DNA of 64,000 nucleotides from Gemmobacter caeruleus (GTDB taxonomy: Bacteria > Pseudomonadota > Alphaproteobacteria > Rhodobacterales > Rhodobacteraceae): NCBI RefSeq assembly GCF_008271655.1, contig NZ_VKKX01000053.1:1-64000 (forward strand), read 5' to 3'. Position 1 is the stretch's first letter, and every line of letters starts with the position of its first letter. A model generated the notes under the pieces. It made no database searches and was not told where the DNA came from. It saw only the letters and a list, made by a program, of their open reading frames with translations. Both the position numbers and the translations under genes were made by a program. Positions 59,367 through 64,000 of the stretch are shown here, piece after piece.

Positions 59367-60538
59367 TCGCCCTCCGCCAGCCGGGGCAGGCCCAGCAGCG
59401 CCCGCTTTTCGGCCTGGGTCAGGAACTCCGCCGCGCCGACCCGCGCCCATTGCTGATCCCGCTCCACCGCCAGCGCCGGCACCTGATCCAGGTCGGGCTT
59501 CAGCTCCACCGCCTCGCCGCTGAACCCTTCCAGCCAATGCGACACCGCCGCCGTCACCCGCGCCACCAGCGGCAGCACCGTCAGGCGATAGAAGGCACGA
59601 TTGGCCTCCTGGTAATTGGCATAGGTCGCATCACCCGGAATGCCGATCAGCATCGGCGGCACGCCAAAGGCGATGGCAATCTCCCGCGCTGCCGACAGCT
59701 TGGTCTCATGGAACTCCATATCCGAGGGCGAAAAGCCCATCGGCTTCCAGTCCAGCCCGCCTTCCAGCAGCATCGGCCGCCCGGCATTGCGCGCGCCCTG
59801 ATGGTTGGCCTCCAGCTCGCCCACCAGCCGGTCATACTGATCGCCCGACAGCGTGCCCGCCCCGTCCGGCCCCTTGTAGACTATCGCCCCCGAGGGCCGC
59901 GCCGCATTGTCCAGCAGCGCCTTCGACCAGGCGCTCGCGCTGGAATGCACATCCACCGCCACCGCCGCCGCCTGCATGGGCGACAAGCCGTAATGGTCAT
60001 CCTGCGGGTGGTAGAACCGGACATGACAGACCGGCGCCACCGGCCCGGTCATGTCAAAGCGATGCTTGCGCCCGCCCACGGCATAGTCATAGGCCACCGG
60101 CCAGCCATCGGCGCCGGGCACCAGGCTCATCCGGTCGCTGCGCAACACATGCAGCTCGCCCGGGATCTGCCCGGCCCCCGGCACCGCCTCCAGATAGCCG
60201 TTCCCGCTCAGCAAAAGCTGGGTGTAAAGCGCCTCGAACAGATCGGCCCGCCCCTGTGCCGGATTGGGCCGCCGCACCAGATCCAGCACCGGATGCTGAT
60301 CATACCGCCGCTCCGCATCCTGAAGCACCAGCGGCAGCGCCGCCGCCGCCTCGGCAATCAGCTTCACCACCCGAAACCCGATGGGATTGCCCTGAAAACC
60401 GTTCTTCATCAGGCTGATCCCGTCACGCGGGCTCCAGACCACGCGCCCCGAATTACCAAAGGCCACGACGCGCCCCGTGGCCGAGGCCTTCTGTTCCGGC
60501 ACCGCCTTGTCCGCGCGCCGCAGGAAATCGAACACCAT
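59363..60538 (-). CDS. Gene transfer agent portal protein (g3-like)
   Basis: 391 residues. SLMKNGFQGNPIGFRVVKLI, LLSGNGYLEAVPG, FYHPQDDHYGLSPMQAAAVA and IAIAFGVPPMLIGIPGDATY are HK97-type portal signatures. An AAGGAG lies before the ATG. Separated from the terminase by a 135-base gap that holds repeat copy C. Confidence 0.95.
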   Translation of the reverse strand: MVFDFLRRADKAVPEQKASATGRVVAFGNSGRVVWSPRDGISLMKNGFQGNPIGFRVVKLIAEAAAALPLVLQDAERRYDQHPVLDLVRRPNPAQGRADLFEALYTQLLLSGNGYLEAVPGAGQIPGELHVLRSDRMSLVPGADGWPVAYDYAVGGRKHRFDMTGPVAPVCHVRFYHPQDDHYGLSPMQAAAVAVDVHSSASAWSKALLDNAARPSGAIVYKGPDGAGTLSGDQYDRLVGELEANHQGARNAGRPMLLEGGLDWKPMGFSPSDMEFHETKLSAAREIAIAFGVPPMLIGIPGDATYANYQEANRAFYRLTVLPLVARVTAAVSHWLEGFSGEAVELKPDLDQVPALAVERDQQWARVGAAEFLTQAEKRALLGLPRLAEGE

Positions 60539-60610
60539 CCCGTTCTCCTTGCTTCCGGGCCAGCGCCCGCCGTTCCGCGCCCCGGCGCGGTTCCGCCCGC
60601 GCTGCCGCGG

Positions 60611-60647
60611 GCCTTTGCTCTTTGTCGAAATACTGCCGCCGGAGGCG
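60611..60647. repeat. Rhodobacterales-type intergenic repeat, copy C (inside the gene transfer agent)
   Basis: TTTGTCGAAATACTGCC then GCCGGAGGCG. Same head and GC-rich tail as copies A and B but without a perfect hairpin. It lies in the only sizeable spacer between g2 and g3, a region where most genes otherwise overlap. Confidence 0.5.
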
Positions 60648-60673
60648 TCTGCCCCCGCCAGCAGCGCAGGCTG

Positions 60674-62104
60674 TCAGAGCAGCCGCACCTGCGGCCGCAA
60701 CTGCGCCTGCGCCGGCTCAATCATCAGCGCGGTCAGCGCCCAGACCAGGGCATCCACCCGGTCGGGCGATCCCTTGCCCTCATAACCGCGCGCGGTCATG
60801 CGGCACATCTGGTCCTCCAGCCGCGCCAGATGACGCAGATGGCTGACCCGGCCTTGCTCATACAGCGCGGCCACCGGCTCGGCCCGGGCGGTCTTGCCCT
60901 TGCTCGCCCGCACCGCCTTGTAGCTCACCAGCGGATCGACCTGCCGGATCACCGCCTGCACCAGATCGCCGCCCTGGTTGACCTCCGCCACCAGCCGGTC
61001 GGCGCCGTGACGCTGCATCGCCGCCACCGCCGCCCGCGCCCAGCCATCAGGCGAGGCGCCCTGCACGCTGGCATCCTCCAGCACATAGGCGCGCCAGTCC
61101 TGCACCGGCCCTTCGGTCACGGCGCCCACGACCACGATCCCGCATTCATCCGATCCGCCATGGCCCGTCACCGGCGGATCGACCGCCACCACCACGCGGC
61201 TCATCTCGGGCAGACGCTCCACCCGGCCCCGCTCGATCATCGCACTGGTCCAGAGCGCGCCTTCCGCATCTTCCAGCAACGCGCCCTCCAGTTCCTGCAA
61301 GCCCAGCCGCGTGCCGCCATAGCGCGCCTTCACCTCCTCCAGGAACGAGGCCGCCAGATGCGCCCGGTTCGCGTCGGTCGGCGCATGCGTCACCACGCTG
61401 GACGGGTTGTTCAGAATGGCCTTCAGCACCGCCACATTGCGCGGCGTCGTCGTCACCACCTGCTGCGGGTTGCTGCCCAGACGCAGCGCGAATTGCAGCT
61501 GATCCCAGGTTTCCTCGGCCTTCTTCCACTTGGCCAGCTCATCGACCCAGGCCGCGTCGAATTGCGGGCCACGCAGGCTCTCCGGCTCATGCGCCGAATA
61601 CACCTGCGCCACCGCGCCATTCGGCCAGACCAGCCTCCGCCGCCCCGCCTCCCAGGTCGGGCGCCGATCCGGTGGCGAACAGGCGAGGATCCCGCTGTCG
61701 CCGAACACCATGACCTCACGCACCTGATCGACCGTCTCGCCCACCAACGCCACCCGTGCCGCCCGGCCGGGGTCAGAGGGGCGCGCGCCTTCCACCATGG
61801 ATCGCACCCATTCCGCCCCGGCCCGCGTCTTGCCGGCACCGCGCCCGCCCATGATGACCCAGGTCTTCCAGGCCCCTTCGGGCGGCAACTGATGCGGCAG
61901 CGCCCAGAACTCGAACATCCAGGGCAGCGCCAGCAGCGCCGCGTCGCTCAAGCCCCCCAGAAATTCATCCACCTGCTCCGGCGTCACGGAGGCGAGCCAG
62001 GCGGCGCCCGATCTCAGACCGGGCTGCGGCGAAATCCAGTTCTCCGGCGCCTCCGGCGACCCCGGCCACCTGTTTGCGGAGTTTGTCAACACGCGTCCTT
62101 TCAT
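60674..62104 (-). CDS. Gene transfer agent terminase, large subunit (g2-like)
   Basis: Up to 476 residues. ATPase Walker A WVIMGGRGAGKTRAGAEWV, acidic pair in FDAAWVDELAKWKKA, and a nuclease domain beginning VVVAVDPPVTGHGGSDECGI. It packages host DNA into the particle. The start is uncertain: ATG at 62104 would overlap g1 by 140 bases; an AAAGGA before TTG 62089/GTG 62092 and a GTG at 61987 (VTPEQVDEF) are alternatives. Confidence 0.93.
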   Translation of the reverse strand: MKGRVLTNSANRWPGSPEAPENWISPQPGLRSGAAWLASVTPEQVDEFLGGLSDAALLALPWMFEFWALPHQLPPEGAWKTWVIMGGRGAGKTRAGAEWVRSMVEGARPSDPGRAARVALVGETVDQVREVMVFGDSGILACSPPDRRPTWEAGRRRLVWPNGAVAQVYSAHEPESLRGPQFDAAWVDELAKWKKAEETWDQLQFALRLGSNPQQVVTTTPRNVAVLKAILNNPSSVVTHAPTDANRAHLAASFLEEVKARYGGTRLGLQELEGALLEDAEGALWTSAMIERGRVERLPEMSRVVVAVDPPVTGHGGSDECGIVVVGAVTEGPVQDWRAYVLEDASVQGASPDGWARAAVAAMQRHGADRLVAEVNQGGDLVQAVIRQVDPLVSYKAVRASKGKTARAEPVAALYEQGRVSHLRHLARLEDQMCRMTARGYEGKGSPDRVDALVWALTALMIEPAQAQLRPQVRLL

Positions 62105-62294
62105 CCATCACCATCTGGAAGGCGGCGCGCAGATCCTTGACCGCCTGCATGGCGGTCTTGACCTCGCCCAGCTCGCCCTGCCGCAGCCGTTCCGTCGCTG
62201 CGGTCAGTTCAAGCGCCACCTCCCGGTAGAGTTCTTCCGTCGCCCGAAGCAATGCCTCGGGCGCCCGATCCCCTTCGGAGAATTCCATTCCCAT
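61965..62294 (-). CDS. Gene transfer agent small terminase-like protein (g1-like)
   Basis: 109 residues, very helical: EALLRATEELYREVALELTA, RLRQGELGEVKTAMQAVKDL and DKLRKQVAGVAGGAG. RcGTA g1 is the small terminase subunit. ATG at 62294 (AGG upstream) or 62288 could be used. It is the first gene of the cluster, with the promoter/leader at 62342-62428. Confidence 0.88.
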   Translation of the reverse strand: MGMEFSEGDRAPEALLRATEELYREVALELTAATERLRQGELGEVKTAMQAVKDLRAAFQMVMDERTRVDKLRKQVAGVAGGAGELDFAAARSEIGRRLARLRDAGAGG

Positions 62295-62341
62295 CCTGCT
62301 GCCGCCCGCCTCTCATGCCTCTGCACGAGTGAAATGGAAAA

Positions 62342-62428
62342 GCGAGCGCCCGGGTGCCCCCCGATCCGTCGCTCGCCCATTTCTTCTAGCATGCGCCAAG
62401 TCTTACACCAGGCCGCACGCAAAGTCAA
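62342..62428 (-). promoter_or_regulatory. Candidate gene transfer agent promoter and leader hairpin
   Basis: On the minus strand TTGACT (62428-62423), 17 bases, TAAGAC (62405-62400), preceded by an AT-rich stretch. About 25 bases into the leader is an inverted repeat GCGAGCG...CGCTCGC (62342-62376) followed by TTTTC, like an attenuator. In RcGTA the cluster is driven from upstream of g1 under GafA; whether these elements do that is inference. Confidence 0.45.
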
Positions 62429-62493
62429 ATAGTTTTGTATTTTCAATATCTTAACGGACAGTTCGCAACTGTGCGCCCGCGCGCAACACCGCC

Positions 62494-63018
62494 TCAGTCG
62501 CGCAGGCGGTGCCACAGGGCCACCCCTTCCGCCACCCGTGCCGCGATGGTTTCGGCGTCAGGTTGCGCCATGGCCCCTGTCGCCCGGCGGATCTGCCAGT
62601 CTCCGATGACCAGCCGCAGCAACAGTTCAGCCTGATCGCCCAGCAGCGCCTCCAGCCGGGGCAGCACCGTCTCGCGTCCTGACTTGGCCAGCGCTTCGCC
62701 CAGCGCTCCGCTGGCATCCGCGGCGGCGGCCCGGTTCAGCGCCACCGCCCGCGGGCCGGTCAGCATGGTCAGCAGCGCAATCAGCACCTGGTCCAGCGGC
62801 CCTTCCAGCCCACGCGCCACCTCGGCGGCGTTGCGCGCGACCAGCGCGCCGAACAGCCCCACCTTGTCGCCATACCAGCGATAGAGCGTCTCGTTCGAGG
62901 CCCGCGCCGCCTTGGCGACCGCCAGCATCGACGTCGCCTCAAAGCCCCGCTCGGTCAGCAGGGCAAAGGCCGCCTCCTCGATCGCCGACTGGCGCGACGC
63001 TTTTGCCGCATCATCCAT
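62494..63018 (-). CDS. TetR family regulator beside a DUF1772 membrane protein
   Basis: 174 residues. N-terminal helix-turn-helix: AIEEAAFALLTERGFEATSM then VAKAARASNETLYRWYGDKV. Helical effector domain. GGAGG precedes the ATG at 63018. Divergent from the gene at 63091 with a palindromic site between them at 63044, the usual layout of a self-regulating TetR and its target. Confidence 0.88.
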   Translation of the reverse strand: MDDAAKASRQSAIEEAAFALLTERGFEATSMLAVAKAARASNETLYRWYGDKVGLFGALVARNAAEVARGLEGPLDQVLIALLTMLTGPRAVALNRAAAADASGALGEALAKSGRETVLPRLEALLGDQAELLLRLVIGDWQIRRATGAMAQPDAETIAARVAEGVALWHRLRD

Positions 63019-63032
63019 TGCGCACCTCCGGC

Positions 63033-63061
63033 TTGACCGTAACGCCGTATACGGCAATATC
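63033..63061. promoter_or_regulatory. TetR-type operator between the divergent pair
   Basis: Perfect 12-base palindrome GCCGTATACGGC at 63044-63055, lying between TTGACC (63033-63038) and a CAATAT/AATATC -10-like element of the rightward gene. Confidence 0.6.
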
Positions 63062-63090
63062 AAGACGTACACACTGTTACGGATACAGCC

Positions 63091-63567
63091 ATGACCAAAA
63101 CCGTCGGCCTGCTGGCACTGATCCTCTCCGCGCTGATCTTCGGGTTCTTTTATGCCTGGGTCTGTTCGACCATGTGGGGCCTCGACCGGCTTGACCCCGC
63201 CACGGCCATCGCCGCGATGAATGCGATGAACGGGTCGGTGCGCAATGGCGTCTTTGCCCCGGCCTTTTTCGGCACCGCCCCGGCGCTTCTGGTCGCCGCG
63301 ATCGTGGCATGGCAAAACCGCCCCGCGGCCCTGTTCTTCGGCCTCGCGGCCGTCACCTATGCCCTGCTGGGCGTCGGCATCACCGCCAGCGTCAACGCGC
63401 CGATGAATGCCGAACTCGCCCGCACCGCGATCCCCGATGACCCCGCCCAGGCCCAACAGATCTGGACCGCCTATTCAAGCCGCTGGCAGACATGGAACCA
63501 GATCCGGGCGCTCGGCTCCGGCCTGGCCTTCATCCTCGCGGCACTCGGCTTTGCCCGGCTGAAATGA
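63091..63567 (+). CDS. DUF1772-type four-helix membrane protein
   Basis: 158 residues with four membrane segments: LLALILSALIFGFFYAWVCS, FFGTAPALLVAAIVAW, ALFFGLAAVTYALLGVGITA and the C-terminal LGSGLAFILAALGF; VNAPMNAELA lies between the third and fourth. This resembles DUF1772/anthrone-oxygenase-like proteins of unknown bacterial role. Probably regulated by the divergent TetR. Confidence 0.82.
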   Translation: MTKTVGLLALILSALIFGFFYAWVCSTMWGLDRLDPATAIAAMNAMNGSVRNGVFAPAFFGTAPALLVAAIVAWQNRPAALFFGLAAVTYALLGVGITASVNAPMNAELARTAIPDDPAQAQQIWTAYSSRWQTWNQIRALGSGLAFILAALGFARLK

Positions 63568-63595
63568 AAAAGGGGGGCAACGCCCCCCTTTTCTT
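63568..63595. terminator. Bidirectional terminator between DUF1772 gene and mltG
   Basis: AAAAGGGGGGC-AAC-GCCCCCCTTTT, with a T-run on each side. Confidence 0.9.
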
Positions 63596-63602
63596 TCCCG
63601 GA

Positions 63603-64000
63603 TCACGGGTTCTGCTGACCCTGCTCCTGCTCTTGCAGCATCTGCGCCTCGATCTCGCGCCATTTGGCGACATTGGCGTTATGCTCCTCCAGCGTGGTGG
63701 CAAAGGCATGGCCCCCCGTGCCATCGGCCACAAAGAACAGGTAATCGCTTTGTGCCGGGTTCATCGCGGCGGCAATACTGTCGCGCCCCGGATTGGCGAT
63801 CGGCGTCGGCGGCAGCCCCTGGATCACATAGGTATTGTAGGGCGTGGCCTTGCGCAGCTCGCTCTGCCGCAGGCCGCGCCCCAGCACGCCCTCACCCTTG
63901 GTGATGCCATAGATCACCGCCGGGTCGGTCTGAAGCCGCATCCCCTGCCGCAGCCGGTTGACAAAGACGCTGGCGACCAGCGGCCGTTCATCCGCCACCC
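63603..64000 (-). CDS. mltG: Endolytic murein transglycosylase MltG (C-terminal part, runs off the window)
   Basis: The last ~131 residues: RPLVASVFVNRLRQGMRLQT then DPAVIYGITKGEG, and PYNTYVIQGLPPTPIANPGR with FFVADGTGGHAFATTLEEHN, the signature C-terminal blocks of MltG (YceG). It cleaves glycan strands at the membrane to end peptidoglycan synthesis. The catalytic Glu and the N-terminal anchor lie beyond 64000. The tail EQEQGQQNP is polar. Confidence 0.93.
   Translation of the reverse strand, partial: VADERPLVASVFVNRLRQGMRLQTDPAVIYGITKGEGVLGRGLRQSELRKATPYNTYVIQGLPPTPIANPGRDSIAAAMNPAQSDYLFFVADGTGGHAFATTLEEHNANVAKWREIEAQMLQEQEQGQQNP

Noticed and set aside
48299-62294. Ordinary prophage
   Set aside because: No integrase, repressor, replication genes or attachment sites; gene order g1-g15 and cysE neighbour are those of a gene transfer agent.
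62204-62515. Leader peptide frame MLEEMGERR upstream of g1
   Set aside because: No ribosome site, no conserved feature, and it runs into g1 out of frame; a hairpin there is better supported.

Overview
This is a high-GC (roughly two-thirds G+C) stretch of an alphaproteobacterial chromosome, almost certainly from the Rhodobacterales (Paracoccus/Rhodobacter-like). The strongest taxonomic signs are a complete RcGTA-type gene transfer agent cluster, a pdhA-pdhB-pdhC operon whose E1-beta subunit carries its own lipoyl domain, a class II (B12-dependent) ribonucleotide reductase, and the cysE gene sitting directly downstream of the gene transfer agent. The window is mostly ordinary chromosome with housekeeping genes; the accessory material is one insertion-sequence end at position 1-127, the gene transfer agent, and scattered intergenic repeats.

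Region by region. 1-7.5 kb: the end of an IS3-family element abutting a truncated gene, two tandem tRNA-Asp genes, a pirin, a TetR regulator, tRNA-Val(TAC) and tRNA-Val(CAC), an unusual HU-like protein and the Lon protease. 7.5-13 kb: tgt, eno, a Tat-exported intradiol dioxygenase-like protein, an EamA transporter and a DUF533 protein. 13-17.5 kb: a 0.7 kb regulatory region rich in NrdR-box-like and DnaA-box-like sites, then nrdJ. 17.5-19.7 kb: an exported multicopper oxidase with a small His/Cys-rich exported partner. 19.7-29.3 kb: a divergent histidine utilisation locus, hutF-hutC leftwards and hutI-hutH-(CoA transferase)-(acyl-CoA dehydrogenase)-hutU rightwards, around a shared operator/promoter. 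29.3-40.3 kb: a nonsense-interrupted cupin, rarD, tyrS, anmK, a degenerate PanB homologue, two tandem cyclophilins, pgk, two convergent RTX-repeat proteins and a class I aldolase. 40.4-48.2 kb: an FtsB-like protein, the pyruvate dehydrogenase operon, and a phospholipid-type operon cysE-plsC-cdsA-CDP-alcohol transferase read leftwards. 48.3-62.3 kb: the gene transfer agent, all on the minus strand, from small terminase (right) to the 1298-residue host-recognition protein (left). 62.5-64 kb: a TetR/DUF1772 divergent pair and the 3' part of mltG.

How the parts work together. The hut genes degrade histidine through urocanate; the two genes inserted and translationally coupled between hutH and hutU look like a CaiB/CaiA-type CoA-transfer and dehydrogenation pair, which could feed imidazolepropionate into urocanate. 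This is the most original biological hypothesis in the window; hutG is absent from the locus. The gene transfer agent is complete in gene order and apparently intact, so the cell may package and export random host DNA. The nrdJ upstream region suggests co-regulation of deoxynucleotide supply by NrdR and possibly DnaA. Assignments rest on reading the sequence and recognising families; no database search was run.
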